This document shows positions 8,906 through 18,094 of a stretch of 64,000 bases of DNA, piece by piece (within the stretch, counting starts at the first letter, position 1; every line of letters begins with the position of its first letter). The position numbers and the translations under genes are program-made. The notes beneath the pieces were generated by a model. The model did not search any database. It was not told where the DNA came from and was given only the letters and a program-made list of their open reading frames with translations. Source of the DNA: Streptomyces niger (GTDB lineage: Bacteria; Actinomycetota; Actinomycetes; Streptomycetales; Streptomycetaceae); contig NZ_JOFQ01000008.1 in NCBI RefSeq assembly GCF_000718305.1, positions 186,001 to 250,000 on the forward strand, written 5' to 3'.

Positions 8906-9362
8906 GCCTGTTGGACACGCTTCCCCCCGTCAGGGTTGTACGCGCAAGGCACCGTTTTTGGCGATGCGTTGAATGCCCTCATGCGTACCAGCTCTTCCCC
9001 GATGCCCCATATTGCCCGCGCCCCTAGGGGCGGTATTACGCACTTACCGCGGCCTTTGTGAGGCCTTCGCCGTACGCCGTGAGGGCGCGTCGCCGAACCG
9101 TGCCGTGCCGAACGCCCAGGAAGGGCGGCGACAAAGACGCTCCCCGCGCGGCTGCGGTTGCAGCACGACGGGGAGCGAATAGCCGAACAGGTCATCGACC
9201 CAGCTCAGGCGGCCAGGGCCGACGGTCCGCTCACAGGACTTTCACAAGTAGTCCTCGAAATATTACCCACCGGGGAACATCTTGGGGAGTGGGTTCCTTC
9301 GATGTTCAATCAACCGGGGCCGCCCACACCACGGCTCAACCCGGCCCCCCTCGCCCCGCGGC
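8906..9362. other. Intergenic region upstream of the sigma gene
   Basis: 457 bp between the asd stop and the sigma start, both genes on the minus strand. Frames read through it only as shadows. It includes AT-richer patches (near 8950 and 9240-9270) that could hold the sigma gene promoter, but I see no clear -35/-10 pair. Confidence 0.4.
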
Positions 9363-10541
9363 TCAGTGGCCCGTCAGCTCCGCCGCGACCAGTTCGGCGA
9401 TCTGGGCGGCGTTCAGCGCCGCGCCCTTGCGGAGGTTGTCGCCGCAGACGAAGAGTTCCAGCGCGAGCGGGTCGTCCAGGGACCTGCGTACCCGGCCGAC
9501 CCAGGTCGGGTCCGTGCCGACCACGTCGGCAGGCGTCGGGTACTCCCCCTCCTCCGGGGCGTCGCACAGCACGACACCGGGCGCGGCCGCCAGGATCTCG
9601 TGCGCCCCGGCCACCGTGACCTCGCGCTCGAAGCGCGCGTGCACGGTCAGGGAGTGCGTCGTGATCACCGGCACCCGGACACAGGTCGCGGCCACCCGGA
9701 GGTCCGGCAGCCCGAGGATCTTGCGGGACTCGTTGCGTACCTTCAGCTCCTCGGAGGACCAGCCGTCCTCCTGCAGGGAACCGGCCCACGGCACGACGTT
9801 CAGCGCCATCGGCGCGGGGAACGGCCCGAGGTCGTCCCCAACGGCCCGCCGTACGTCCCCGGGCGCGGTGCCCAGTTCGGTACCGGACACCGCGGAGAGC
9901 TGGCTGCGCAGCACGTCGACGCCGGCCTTGCCCGCGCCGGAAACCGCTTGGTACGAGGAGACGATCAGCTCGCTCAGCCCGTACTCGGCGTGCAGCGCAC
10001 CCAGCGCGACGATCATCGAGAGCGTCGTGCAGTTCGGGTTGGCGATGATGCCGCGCGGCCGGGCTCGGGCGGCTCGCGCGTTGACCTCCGGTACGACCAG
10101 CGGCACGTCCGGGTCGGTGCGGAAGGCGGCGGAGTTGTCGACGACCACCGCGCCCTTGGCGACGGCGACCGGTGCCCACCGCGCCGAGACCTCGTCCGGC
10201 ACGTCGAAGAGCGCGATGTCGATGTCGTCGAAGACCTCTTCGGCGAGCGCCAGGACCTCGGTCTCCGCACCGCGCACGGTCAGCTTGCGGCCGGCCGAGC
10301 GGGGGGAGGCGATCAGCCGTACCTCGCCCCAGATGTCGGCGCGCTCGGAGAGGATGCCGAGCAGCACGCCGCCGACGGCGCCGGTGGCGCCGACCACGGC
10401 GAGGTTCGGCTTGCGGGCCGCACGGGCGTCCGCGCGGCCTGCCGGGGCCGCCGCCGTCGGACCGTTGTCCGGGAGCGGCGACCCGTGGGCCGATGCCGGC
10501 AGGCCGTCAGCCGCCGGCATCAGCCCGTCGGCCGGTGTCAT
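9363..10541 (-). CDS. asd: Aspartate-semialdehyde dehydrogenase
   Basis: 392 aa. NADP-binding motif [14 protein letters not shown] near residues 48-61, and the catalytic Cys in ANPNCTTL. It reduces aspartyl phosphate to aspartate semialdehyde for lysine/diaminopimelate, threonine and methionine. The first 45 residues are an Ala/Pro-rich extension not needed by the family; the ATG at 10541 is retained because it overlaps the lysC stop by 4 nt. An internal start closer to the NADP motif is possible. Operon with lysC. Confidence 0.94.
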   Translation of the reverse strand: MTPADGLMPAADGLPASAHGSPLPDNGPTAAAPAGRADARAARKPNLAVVGATGAVGGVLLGILSERADIWGEVRLIASPRSAGRKLTVRGAETEVLALAEEVFDDIDIALFDVPDEVSARWAPVAVAKGAVVVDNSAAFRTDPDVPLVVPEVNARAARARPRGIIANPNCTTLSMIVALGALHAEYGLSELIVSSYQAVSGAGKAGVDVLRSQLSAVSGTELGTAPGDVRRAVGDDLGPFPAPMALNVVPWAGSLQEDGWSSEELKVRNESRKILGLPDLRVAATCVRVPVITTHSLTVHARFEREVTVAGAHEILAAAPGVVLCDAPEEGEYPTPADVVGTDPTWVGRVRRSLDDPLALELFVCGDNLRKGAALNAAQIAELVAAELTGH

Positions 10542-11059
10542 CGGCCGGTGCCGCCATACACCACGGCCTCGTCGGAATCGGTGTCGAGACCGAACGCGCT
10601 GTGGACGGCCTGGACGGCCTCGTTGACGTCATCGGCGCGGGTGACGACCGAGATGCGGATCTCGGAGGTCGAGATGAGCTCGATGTTCACGCCCGCGTTG
10701 GACAGCGCCTCGAAGAAGCCCGCGGTGACGCCCGGGTTGGTCTTCATGCCGGCGCCGACCAGCGAGATCTTCCCGATCTGGTCGTCGTAGCGGAGCGAGT
10801 GGAAGCCGACGGACGGCTTGGTCTTCTCCAGCGCCGCGATGGCCTTGCGGCCCTCGGTCTTCGGCAGCGTGAAGGAGATGTCGGTCAGGCCCGTCGACGC
10901 GGCCGAGACGTTCTGCACGACCATGTCGATGTTGATCTCGGCGTCCGCGATGGCCCGGAAGATCGTCGCGGCCTCGCCCGGCTTGTCCGGTACGCCGACG
11001 ACCGTGACCTTCGCCTCGGAGGTGTCGTGCGCGACGCCCGAGATGATCGCCTGCTCCAT
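10538..11059 (-). CDS. lysC: Aspartate kinase beta subunit from an internal in-frame start
   Basis: Inside lysC, the ATG at 11059 begins [17 protein letters not shown], aligning with the known start of the corynebacterial beta subunit. It is preceded by AAGGGGA at a proper distance for ribosome binding. The product would be 173 aa, consisting of the two ACT domains. In Corynebacterium the enzyme is alpha2beta2 and the beta chain carries the regulatory ligand sites. Expression here is inferred from the start signals and family precedent. Confidence 0.7.
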   Translation of the reverse strand: MEQAIISGVAHDTSEAKVTVVGVPDKPGEAATIFRAIADAEINIDMVVQNVSAASTGLTDISFTLPKTEGRKAIAALEKTKPSVGFHSLRYDDQIGKISLVGAGMKTNPGVTAGFFEALSNAGVNIELISTSEIRISVVTRADDVNEAVQAVHSAFGLDTDSDEAVVYGGTGR

Positions 11060-11809
11060 CGGCTGGTCCCCTTGCGGTTCGTTGCTGACCCACGTACCCC
11101 GAAGCCCCGAGAAGGAGGAGCGGACGTGGATCGGGATGTTGTAACGGCGTGCGTACTCGACGCAGCGGTGCAGCAGCACCTTGGATCCGGAGCTGGCCAG
11201 CTCCAGCATGTCCTCGAAGGAGATCCAGTCGATCTTGCGGGCCTTCTTCACGACCCGCGGGTCGGCGGTGAAGACACCGTCGACATCGGTGTAGATCTCA
11301 CAGACGTCCGCGTCCAGCGCGGCGGCCAGCGCGACGGCGGTCGTGTCCGAGCCACCGCGGCCCAGGGTGGTGATGTCCTTCTTGTCCTGGGACACACCCT
11401 GGAAGCCGGCGACGATCGCGATGTTGCCCTCGTCGACGGACGTCTTGATCCGGCCCGGCGTGACGTCGATGATCCGTGCCTTGTTGTGCACGGAGTCCGT
11501 TATGACGCCGGCCTGGCTGCCGGTGAAGGACTGCGCCTCGTGTCCGAGGTTTTTGATCGCCATCGCCAGCAGGGCCATGGAGATCCGCTCTCCGGCGGTC
11601 AGCAGCATGTCGAACTCGCGGCCCGAAGGCATGGGGGAGACTTCCCCCGCGAGATCGATCAGCTCGTCCGTCGTGTCGCCCATCGCGGAGACCACTACGA
11701 CAACCTGGTTGCCGTTCTTCTTGGCCTCGACGATTCGCTTGGCAACGCGCTTGATGCCCTCGGCATCCGCAACGGATGAGCCGCCGTACTTCTGCACGAC
11801 AAGGCCCAC
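10538..11809 (-). CDS. lysC: Aspartate kinase (alpha subunit)
   Basis: 423 aa. The start [15 protein letters not shown] holds the Lys-Tyr-Gly-Gly-Ser kinase signature, and the kinase domain runs to about residue 240. Two ACT domains follow (about 265-335 and 345-415) that bind Lys/Thr for feedback control. It phosphorylates aspartate, the first step to lysine, threonine and methionine. It is the promoter-proximal gene of lysC-asd. As in corynebacteria, the C-terminal part can be made separately from an internal start. Confidence 0.95.
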   Translation of the reverse strand: MGLVVQKYGGSSVADAEGIKRVAKRIVEAKKNGNQVVVVVSAMGDTTDELIDLAGEVSPMPSGREFDMLLTAGERISMALLAMAIKNLGHEAQSFTGSQAGVITDSVHNKARIIDVTPGRIKTSVDEGNIAIVAGFQGVSQDKKDITTLGRGGSDTTAVALAAALDADVCEIYTDVDGVFTADPRVVKKARKIDWISFEDMLELASSGSKVLLHRCVEYARRYNIPIHVRSSFSGLRGTWVSNEPQGDQPMEQAIISGVAHDTSEAKVTVVGVPDKPGEAATIFRAIADAEINIDMVVQNVSAASTGLTDISFTLPKTEGRKAIAALEKTKPSVGFHSLRYDDQIGKISLVGAGMKTNPGVTAGFFEALSNAGVNIELISTSEIRISVVTRADDVNEAVQAVHSAFGLDTDSDEAVVYGGTGR

Positions 11810-12241
11810 GTGTGCTCGCTCCTCGCAACTGTCTGTCGGACCCCCGTGGCCTGCGGTTTCCGCAGGTCTGCGGGTGTTTCCGGACCCCCGGGTTCAGGGG
11901 CCATGCGGTCGGCTCAGTCTATCGAGCAGGCGGAAACCGCCTCGCCAATACCACATCGTGAGACACATTGCTCGCTACCTGATCGAAACGGTCAGCACGT
12001 CGGTCGCGTTCGACCACAGTGCTCACCGTCCTGACCCGGTACGAGCCGTCCCGTGTCCTTCTTCCGAGTATCTCCCGAAACGGCCGGCGTGGCGCTCCGT
12101 CGCGCCCGCTCGGCAGGCCACCTGCCCGCTCCGGCCGGGAGCACACGGAAACCACCCGGAAACGTAAGCCAGCTCACAGGGCGCACGGTGTTACGCGACC
12201 GCGCCCAAGGGCACGCCGGGCCCCCTGTGCGCGCCCGGCGC
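11810..12241. other. Intergenic region upstream of lysC
   Basis: 432 bp with no convincing gene. It contains the lysC-asd promoter region, since both flanking genes run on the minus strand. The AT-richer part around 11940-12000 is the likely promoter. No leader peptide or riboswitch signature was recognised. Confidence 0.45.
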
Positions 12242-12901
12242 TCAGGCCTGGTGCAGGCCCAGCGGCCCGGCGATCTCCGCCGCCATCACCTTCCCGGCCT
12301 CTTCCTCCAGGTCGCCACCGCCGTCGGCGCCCGTGTCGGTGTCCAGGCCGTCCAGCTCGTCCAGCGGCTGGTCCAGCCGGACGTGCGCGACCAGCGACTG
12401 CAGGGCGCGCAGCGCGGCGCTCGCGGTGGGCCCCCAGTTCGACAGGTACGAGAACTGCCACCACCACAGGGCCTCGCTGACCCGGCCGGCGCGGTAGTGC
12501 GCGAGGCCGTGCCGCAGGTCGGTGATGATGTCGGCGAGGTCGTCGGAGATCCGGCAGGCCACCGGCGCACTGCGCGGTACGTACGGGTCGAACAGCTCGT
12601 TGTAGACGTCCACCGGGTCCAGCAGCGTCGCGAACCGCTCGCGCAGCTCGTCCACGTCCGGCTCCGGGCCGACGTCCGGCTCGTACCGCTCGTCGGGGAC
12701 GATGTCCTCGTGGGCGCCCAGCCGGCCGCCGGTGAGCAGCAGCTGGGAGATCTCCAGGAGCAGGAAGGGCACGGCGCTGTCCGGCTCGTCGCCGCGCGCG
12801 ACTTCCGTGACCGCGACGATGAAGCTGTCGATCGAGTCGGCGACCTGTACGGCGAAGTCGTCCGGGTTCTGCGACGCGTTGTGCAGCGTGGGATCAGACA
12901 T
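12242..12901 (-). CDS. DUF5063 domain protein
   Basis: 219 aa, acidic, no signal peptide. The sequence fits the DUF5063 family found next to recR in Streptomyces; function unknown. Features are an N-terminal helix ([16 protein letters not shown]), an Asp/Glu-rich linker, and a Trp-rich core ([14 protein letters not shown]). The start is the ATG at 12901, overlapping the recR stop by 8 bp; the frame upstream is only recR shadow. It is the last gene of recR-DUF5063, which suggests co-expression rather than a proven repair role. Confidence 0.8.
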   Translation of the reverse strand: MSDPTLHNASQNPDDFAVQVADSIDSFIVAVTEVARGDEPDSAVPFLLLEISQLLLTGGRLGAHEDIVPDERYEPDVGPEPDVDELRERFATLLDPVDVYNELFDPYVPRSAPVACRISDDLADIITDLRHGLAHYRAGRVSEALWWWQFSYLSNWGPTASAALRALQSLVAHVRLDQPLDELDGLDTDTGADGGGDLEEEAGKVMAAEIAGPLGLHQA

Positions 12902-13493
12902 CGAGAAGTCTCCGTCCTTCGAAGGCCCGCCCGAGCGTGACCTCGTCGGCATACTCCAAGTCGCCCCCGACCGGCAGTCCGCTGGCCAGGCGCGTCACCT
13001 TCAGTCCCATGGGCTTGATCATGCGCGCGAGGTACGTGGCGGTGGCCTCGCCTTCCAGGTTCGGGTCGGTGGCCAGGATCAGCTCGTTGACGGTGCCGTC
13101 GGCGAGCCGGGCCAGCAGCTCCCTGATCCGCAGGTCGTCCGGGCCCACGCCCTCGATGGGGCTGATGGCCCCGCCCAGTACGTGGTACCGACCGCGGAAC
13201 TCCCGCGTCCGTTCGATCGCGACGACGTCCTTGGGCTCCTCGACCACGCAGATGACCGAGGGGTCCCGGCGCGGGTCACGGCAGACCTGGCACTGTTCGT
13301 CCTGCGCGACGTTGCCGCACACGGCACAGAACCGGACCTTCGCCTTGACCTCCATCAGCGCGTTCGCCAGCCGCCGGACGTCGGTCGGCTCGGCCTGGAG
13401 GACATGGAAAGCGATCCGCTGCGCGCTCTTGGGACCGACGCCGGGCAGCCGCCCCAGCTCGTCGATCAGGTCCTGGACCACGCCTTCGTACAC
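12894..13493 (-). CDS. recR: Recombination mediator RecR
   Basis: 199 aa, standard RecR length, GTG start. Helix-hairpin-helix near residues 10-25 ([20 protein letters not shown]), Cys4 zinc finger [19 protein letters not shown], and a Toprim domain with [12 protein letters not shown]. RecR works with RecF/RecO to load RecA on gapped DNA and in recombinational repair. It sits in the familiar dnaX-ybaB-recR neighbourhood, though a strong hairpin separates it from ybaB here. Confidence 0.95.
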   Translation of the reverse strand: MYEGVVQDLIDELGRLPGVGPKSAQRIAFHVLQAEPTDVRRLANALMEVKAKVRFCAVCGNVAQDEQCQVCRDPRRDPSVICVVEEPKDVVAIERTREFRGRYHVLGGAISPIEGVGPDDLRIRELLARLADGTVNELILATDPNLEGEATATYLARMIKPMGLKVTRLASGLPVGGDLEYADEVTLGRAFEGRRLLDV

Positions 13494-13635
13494 GGAACGC
13501 TCTCTCCCTTGTCCGCCCTGCTCCGTACGCTAGTTGCCCTCCCGTCCGAAAGGGAGGTCTCGGCCCCCTGAAGAGGGAACCTGCCGGAACTCTCGGCCTG
13601 CCGGCCGTCCGGTCTTCTGCTGTTCTTCCCCGCCG

Positions 13636-13673
13636 GGGCCGGTCCGGTTTCCCGCGGGAAACCGGACCGGCCC
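13636..13673. terminator. 38-bp perfect palindrome between ybaB and recR
   Basis: Two 19-bp arms with no mismatch and no spacer (GGGCCGGTCCGGTTTCCCG and its complement). It lies just after the ybaB stop, in the direction of transcription, and before recR. It probably terminates or attenuates transcription from ybaB. There is no U-tract. Confidence 0.75.
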
Positions 13674-13688
13674 TGCTGCGGGGAGGCC

Positions 13689-14048
13689 TCAGAAGGGGAG
13701 GCCGGGGATGCCGCTGCCGCCGCCGAGGCCCTGCGCGAGCGGGCCCAGCTTGTCCTGCTGGAGCTTCGCGGCCGCGGCGTTGGCGTCCTGAACGGCGGCG
13801 AGGACGAGATCCGCGAGGGTCTCGGCCGTCTCCTCGGGCGATGCCGCCTCCGGGTCCACCGCCTTGGGGTCGATCTCCAGGCCCTTCAGCTCGCCGGCGC
13901 CGTTCACCGTCGCCTTGACGAGACCACCGCCCGCCGACCCCGACACGGGCGTCTGCGCCAGCTCCTGCTGGGCCGCCGCAAGGTCCTGCTGCATCTTCTG
14001 GGCCTGCTGAAGCAGCTGCTGCATATCGGGCTGACCACCGGGGATCAC
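13689..14048 (-). CDS. YbaB/EbfC family nucleoid-associated protein
   Basis: 119 aa. An N-terminal Gln-rich helix ([19 protein letters not shown]) is followed by the beta-rich core with [18 protein letters not shown], the YbaB signature. The family forms dimers that bind DNA; homologues lie between dnaX and recR in most bacteria. The start is the GTG at 14048 with AGGAG upstream; the open frame extends further but is not family-like. The Gly-rich tail ([13 protein letters not shown]) is typical of actinobacterial members. Confidence 0.92.
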   Translation of the reverse strand: MIPGGQPDMQQLLQQAQKMQQDLAAAQQELAQTPVSGSAGGGLVKATVNGAGELKGLEIDPKAVDPEAASPEETAETLADLVLAAVQDANAAAAKLQQDKLGPLAQGLGGGSGIPGLPF

Positions 14049-14245
14049 TGCGGACTCCTGCCTTACGACTACAAATGGGTGCGGTAGCCCGAGCCTACGT
14101 GCTCCGGGAGCGTGACGCCCTACGTCGCGGGGAGGAGCACGGATGTACGCCTCCACCGGGCAGCGACGAGCCTGCGGCGATTACGGAAAGCGACAAGAGG
14201 CGCCGAGGGAAAAGCCGAGGGGAAACCGGTCACCCACGCCGCTCG

Positions 14246-17020
14246 TCACTCGTTGTTGAACTCTTCTATGACCGTCGCACCCAGCTCGCGGACGATGAGG
14301 TCGTAGCCGCTGAGGGCGGTGTCGACGAGGTCGGCGTCGTCCTCGGCCGGCATGTCGTCCTCGATCGAGTACGGCGGGGGCTCCGGCTCGCGGTACGCGG
14401 GCTCCGCGGCCGGCCCCGGCGCCTGCGACGCCCCGGCCGAGGACACGGCCTGCCGCGCCCGCTGCGCACCCTGGCCGCCGCCCGTGCCACCACTCCGGTC
14501 GGACCCGCCCTGCGCGGGCGCCGCCGGCGCCGCGGCGGCCTGAGGGGGTCCGGCCGGGGCCGCACCGCCGCCGTAGCCACCGCCACCGCCGAAGCCGCCA
14601 CCGCCGCTCGCGCCGCCGCCGAAGCCGCCGCCGCGCGGGGCCGGGCCGCCGCTCGGCGGGTTGGCACCGCCCGACGGGTCGATGATCGCCTCGACCCGCC
14701 ACTGCACGCCGAACCGCTCGGCCAGCGCCTCCCGCAGCACGTCCTCGCTGCCGCCGTTCGCGAAGCTGTCGCGCGCCCCGGCATTGGGGAAGCCGACCTG
14801 CAGGGTCGTGCCGTCGAACCCGGCCACCTGGGCGTTCTGGCTGAGCAGGATCCAGGTGAAGCGCCGCTTGCCCTTCACCGCCTCCAGGATGTCCGGCCAC
14901 ATCTGCCGTACCTGCTGCGTCCCCTGGGCGCTGCTCTGTCCGCCGGCGCCCGGCGAGCCCCCGCCCTGCTGGGCCGCGGGCTGCTGCATGGCCGCCGGCT
15001 GCGGCGCGGACGGCTGCGGCGCGGACGGCTGCTGCGCGTACGACGGCTGCCCACCGGGCTGCTGTACGGGTGCGCCGCCCTGGCCGCCGCCGCCGCGGCC
15101 CGCCTGGCTCCCCGGCGCGGCCGCGGTCGGCCAGCCGCCGGGCCGGCGGCCACCGGCCGCACCGCCCTCGGCGCCCTCCGCCGGTCCGCCCTGCGGTCCT
15201 GCGCCACCGGTCGTCGGCCACGCCCCGGGCCGCTGCCCGGACTCCTCACCGGCACCGCCCGGCCCACTCGCGCCACCAGGTACACCTGGTCCACCCGGCC
15301 CACTCGCGCCACCAGGTACACCTGGTCCACCCGGCCCGCTCGCGCCGCCGGGCCCGCCCGGTCCGCTCGCCGCGCCTGGCCAGGCACCCGGCCGACGGGC
15401 CCCGGCACCGGCCTCCTCGCCTGCCCCCGCCGCCTGCGCGCCGTCGCCCGGCGCACGCCCCGGCTGCTGCGCGCCGGAAGGCCACGCGCCCGCCGGGCCG
15501 CCACCGCTGCCGGGCGCGGGGCCGGCACCCGAGGCGTCCCCGGGCGCGCTGCCCGCACCGGGCGTCCCTCCGGTCCCCGGCTGGCCGCCGCCGGCAGGAC
15601 CACCCGGCGCGCCTGCCGCTGCTCCCGTCGCTGCGCCGGCCGCCGGGCCGTTCCCGGGGCCACCTCCCGTGCCGCCCATCGCGCCGCGCACCGCGGCGCG
15701 CGCCGCCGCGGGACCGCTCGGCCCCGCCGGAACGCCCGGCGCCGCATGGGTGTCGGGCCCGGGCACGTACCCCGCCGCGGGCTCGCCGCCCGGCTGCATG
15801 ACCGGCATCCCGGCCGCACCCGGTGCGCCGCCCGGCATGCCGCCGCCGAGCGCGGCGACGCCGACGCCGCGCTCCAGGCGGTCCAGTCGCGCCTGCATCG
15901 AGCGCTCGTCGTCGTACGCGGCAGGCAGCAGCACCCGCGCACAGATCAGCTCCAGCTGGAGCCGCGGCGAGGTGGCCCCGCGCATCTCCGTCAGACCGGA
16001 ATTGACCAGGTCGGCCGCCCGGCTGAGCTCCGCGGCGCCGAAGACGGACGCCTGGGCCTCCATCCGCTCCACGACGTCGGCCGGGGCATCGATCAGCCCC
16101 TTCTCCGCCGCGTCCGGCACGGCCGCCAGGATCACCAGGTCACGCAGCCGCTCCAGCAGGTCCGCGACGAACCGCCGGGGGTCGTTGCCGCCCTCGATCA
16201 CCCGGTCCACGACCTCGAAGGCCGCCGCCCCGTCCCCCGAGGCGAACGCCTCCACGATCGAGTCCAGCAGCGACCCGTCGGTGTACCCGAGCAGAGCCGT
16301 GGCCATGGCGTAGGTCACGCCGTCGGCGGCGGCGCCGGCCAGCAGCTGGTCCATCACCGACATCGAGTCACGCACCGACCCGGCGCCGGCCCGTACGACC
16401 AGCGGCAGCACGCCCTCCTCGACCGGGATCTCCTCCCGGCCGCACACCTCGTGCAGGTACTCCCGCAGGGTCCCGGGCGGGACGAGGCGGAAGGGGTAGT
16501 GGTGCGTACGCGACCGGATCGTCCCGATGACCTTCTCGGGCTCGGTGGTCGCGAAGATGAACTTCAGATGCTCCGGCGGCTCCTCGACCACCTTCAGCAG
16601 GGCGTTGAAGCCCGCCGAGGTGACCATGTGGGCCTCGTCGATGATGTAGATCTTGTACCGGCTGCTGGCGGGGCCGAAGAAGGCCTTCTCGCGCAGCTCA
16701 CGGGCGTCATCCACACCACCGTGCGACGCGGCGTCGATCTCGATCACGTCGATCGATCCGCGGCCGTTGCGCGCGAGGTCGACGCAGCTCTGGCACTCCC
16801 CGCAGGGATTCGGAGTGGGGCCTTGCTCACAGTTCAGGCAGCGCGCCAGGATCCGCGCGCTGGTCGTCTTGCCGCAGCCGCGCGGTCCGCTGAAGAGATA
16901 CGCGTGGTTGACGCGGTTGTTCCGCAGGGCCTGCTGCAGCGGGTCGGTCACGTGCTCTTGCCCGATGACCTCGGCGAAGGTCTCGGGGCGGTAGCGGCGG
17001 TACAGCGCAAGGGATGACAC
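14246..17020 (-). CDS. dnaX: DNA polymerase III subunit gamma/tau
   Basis: 924 aa, long for the family. AAA+ clamp-loader domain at the N-terminus: Walker A GPRGCGKTT (about 45-53), zinc-binding Cys in CLNCEQGPTPNPCGECQSC, and Walker B IIDEAHMV. Domain III ends near 370. Residues about 400-700 are Gly/Pro/Ala low complexity, including 12-residue tandem repeats. A tau-like domain follows (about 705-790), then another Gly-rich stretch and an acidic tail. It loads the sliding clamp at the replication fork. GTG start at 17020 matches the family start SSLALYRRYRPETF. Confidence 0.94.
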   Translation of the reverse strand: MSSLALYRRYRPETFAEVIGQEHVTDPLQQALRNNRVNHAYLFSGPRGCGKTTSARILARCLNCEQGPTPNPCGECQSCVDLARNGRGSIDVIEIDAASHGGVDDARELREKAFFGPASSRYKIYIIDEAHMVTSAGFNALLKVVEEPPEHLKFIFATTEPEKVIGTIRSRTHHYPFRLVPPGTLREYLHEVCGREEIPVEEGVLPLVVRAGAGSVRDSMSVMDQLLAGAAADGVTYAMATALLGYTDGSLLDSIVEAFASGDGAAAFEVVDRVIEGGNDPRRFVADLLERLRDLVILAAVPDAAEKGLIDAPADVVERMEAQASVFGAAELSRAADLVNSGLTEMRGATSPRLQLELICARVLLPAAYDDERSMQARLDRLERGVGVAALGGGMPGGAPGAAGMPVMQPGGEPAAGYVPGPDTHAAPGVPAGPSGPAAARAAVRGAMGGTGGGPGNGPAAGAATGAAAGAPGGPAGGGQPGTGGTPGAGSAPGDASGAGPAPGSGGGPAGAWPSGAQQPGRAPGDGAQAAGAGEEAGAGARRPGAWPGAASGPGGPGGASGPGGPGVPGGASGPGGPGVPGGASGPGGAGEESGQRPGAWPTTGGAGPQGGPAEGAEGGAAGGRRPGGWPTAAAPGSQAGRGGGGQGGAPVQQPGGQPSYAQQPSAPQPSAPQPAAMQQPAAQQGGGSPGAGGQSSAQGTQQVRQMWPDILEAVKGKRRFTWILLSQNAQVAGFDGTTLQVGFPNAGARDSFANGGSEDVLREALAERFGVQWRVEAIIDPSGGANPPSGGPAPRGGGFGGGASGGGGFGGGGGYGGGAAPAGPPQAAAAPAAPAQGGSDRSGGTGGGQGAQRARQAVSSAGASQAPGPAAEPAYREPEPPPYSIEDDMPAEDDADLVDTALSGYDLIVRELGATVIEEFNNE
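15270..15360. repeat. 36-bp in-frame tandem repeat in dnaX
   Basis: Two units of 36 bp (15270-15305, 15306-15341) differ by about one base, and a diverged third follows. Each encodes 12 residues of a Gly-Pro-Val-Pro-Gly-Gly type within the disordered linker of DnaX. Near-identity suggests recent slippage. Confidence 0.8.
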
Positions 17021-17156
17021 GCATACGACGATATCGGCCCGCACCGACAAACGGTCCCCGCCGACGATGCCCCACGGCCGTGCTCACCGGGGACCGGACT
17101 CGGGGCCACCGCGCCCCGGGCCTGCCGGACGCGCAGCACCGCCCCGGGAACGCAAA

Positions 17157-17252
17157 CGCCCCCCACGCACCCGCCAGAGCCGACCTACCCTTGCTGCCTT
17201 CCGGCCCTGGGGGAGTTCAGTCAGATAGCGCCACGTGAGGGGCTGCGCCCAC
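17157..17252 (-). ncRNA. ffs: Signal recognition particle RNA (small bacterial 4.5S type)
   Basis: The minus strand carries the universal SRP apical motif AGGGCCGGAAGGCAGCAAGGG (GGAA tetraloop side and the A-rich asymmetric loop). Flanking arms GGGCGCAGCCCCUCACGUGG and the far side GGUGCGUGGGG can pair into the long hairpin. It lies immediately upstream of dnaX on the same strand, the usual place in actinobacteria. Ends are approximate to about 10 nt. Confidence 0.88.
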
Positions 17253-17376
17253 AGTACCTGATCCAGCACCCCCGAAACGACCCTCACCACCTCCCTGGAC
17301 GGGGTTGTTCACGTCACACGGGACGGCCGGGGATCGAGTTCGCGAGCACTCCTCCACGTCATGTAATGTCTTCCTC

Positions 17377-17461
17377 GGAGGATTCGCCTAGAGGCCTAGG
17401 GCGCACGCTTGGAAAGCGTGTTGGGGGCAACCCCTCACGAGTTCGAATCTCGTATCCTCCG
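17377..17461 (+). tRNA. tRNA-Ser (anticodon GGA)
   Basis: Acceptor GGAGGAT (17377-17383) pairs with ATCCTCC (17454-17460), discriminator G. The anticodon loop CTTGGAAAG puts GGA at 17411-17413. There is a long variable arm and a GTTCGAATC T-loop. 85 nt, a class II tRNA as expected for serine; no encoded CCA (GCCA follows). Confidence 0.96.
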
Positions 17462-17483
17462 CCAGTGCCTCACCGGGCACGAT

Positions 17484-17521
17484 GTCGAAGGGCCCCACTG
17501 TTCGCAGTGGGGCCCTTCGAC
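17484..17521 (+). terminator. 17-bp perfect hairpin with UUCG loop after tRNA-Ser(GGA)
   Basis: GTCGAAGGGGCC-type arm at 17484-17500 pairs perfectly with 17505-17521 around a TTCG tetraloop. It begins 23 nt after the tRNA. There is no U-tract, as is common for Streptomyces terminators. A similar hairpin follows the other tRNA-Ser in this window. Confidence 0.85.
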
Positions 17522-18094
17522 GTTCTCGTGGCGGTTCTCGCCCTCCGGTTCGTCCGCCCGGTTCGTCCGCCGCATGCGTGTGGGCCCGGCCATCCGAGCC
17601 GATCAACTGGACGCGCCACCCCGACAAGGCCACCGGTTTGCTGCGTCTTCGCGCCATATGGCCCGCAAGCCGCGTGACTCGGACATAATTGTGCACCCGC
17701 TCCTTTGCGCCGGTTGCCGGCAGCCCGAAAAGGAGCCGGGGATTTCGGCGTATGGCCAGCGCCAAACGATTCTGCTGAATTTCGCACGTGAGTGCATTCA
17801 TTTGTCGTATGCACTCGCCCCACAAAGCTATTCCCACACCGCTATGCTCACTGCCGCGCAGCGAGTTGCGACGGAAAAACGCGTCGCTGCTGGCTGTGGT
17901 GATACCGCCCACCGCACGAGGGTTCGGGCGTCCTGGGGACCCGACTCCGCGCGGAATGTCGATAAGTCATGCGCTGCGACCGAATATCGGCGAGCGTGAT
18001 CCGACGGTCGCCCCTGCCGTTGCCGGCCATTTCCCGGGGCCCGTGAATGCCGCGCATGACGCCCTGTTCCCCCCTTTGTGCTCTGAGGATGCCG
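17522..18094. other. Gene-free region before the conservon
   Basis: About 570 bp. Open frames here are short and lack Streptomyces codon bias. Composition falls near 17760-17880 (an AT-richer patch), where a conservon promoter could lie. No RNA or operator signature was recognised. Confidence 0.45.

Noticed and set aside
14075..17017. Long plus-strand frame (980 aa) opposite dnaX, and similar ones opposite other genes (such as 3189-5417, 20977-23664, 40618-43023).
   Set aside because: Antisense shadows of genuine GC-rich genes. They have Arg/Gly/Ala-biased composition, no domain, and the sense frames carry clear family motifs.
17377..17461. tRNA-Ser as an integration site.
   Set aside because: No integrase, excisionase or direct repeat of the tRNA 3' end was seen nearby, for this tRNA or the one at 52669.
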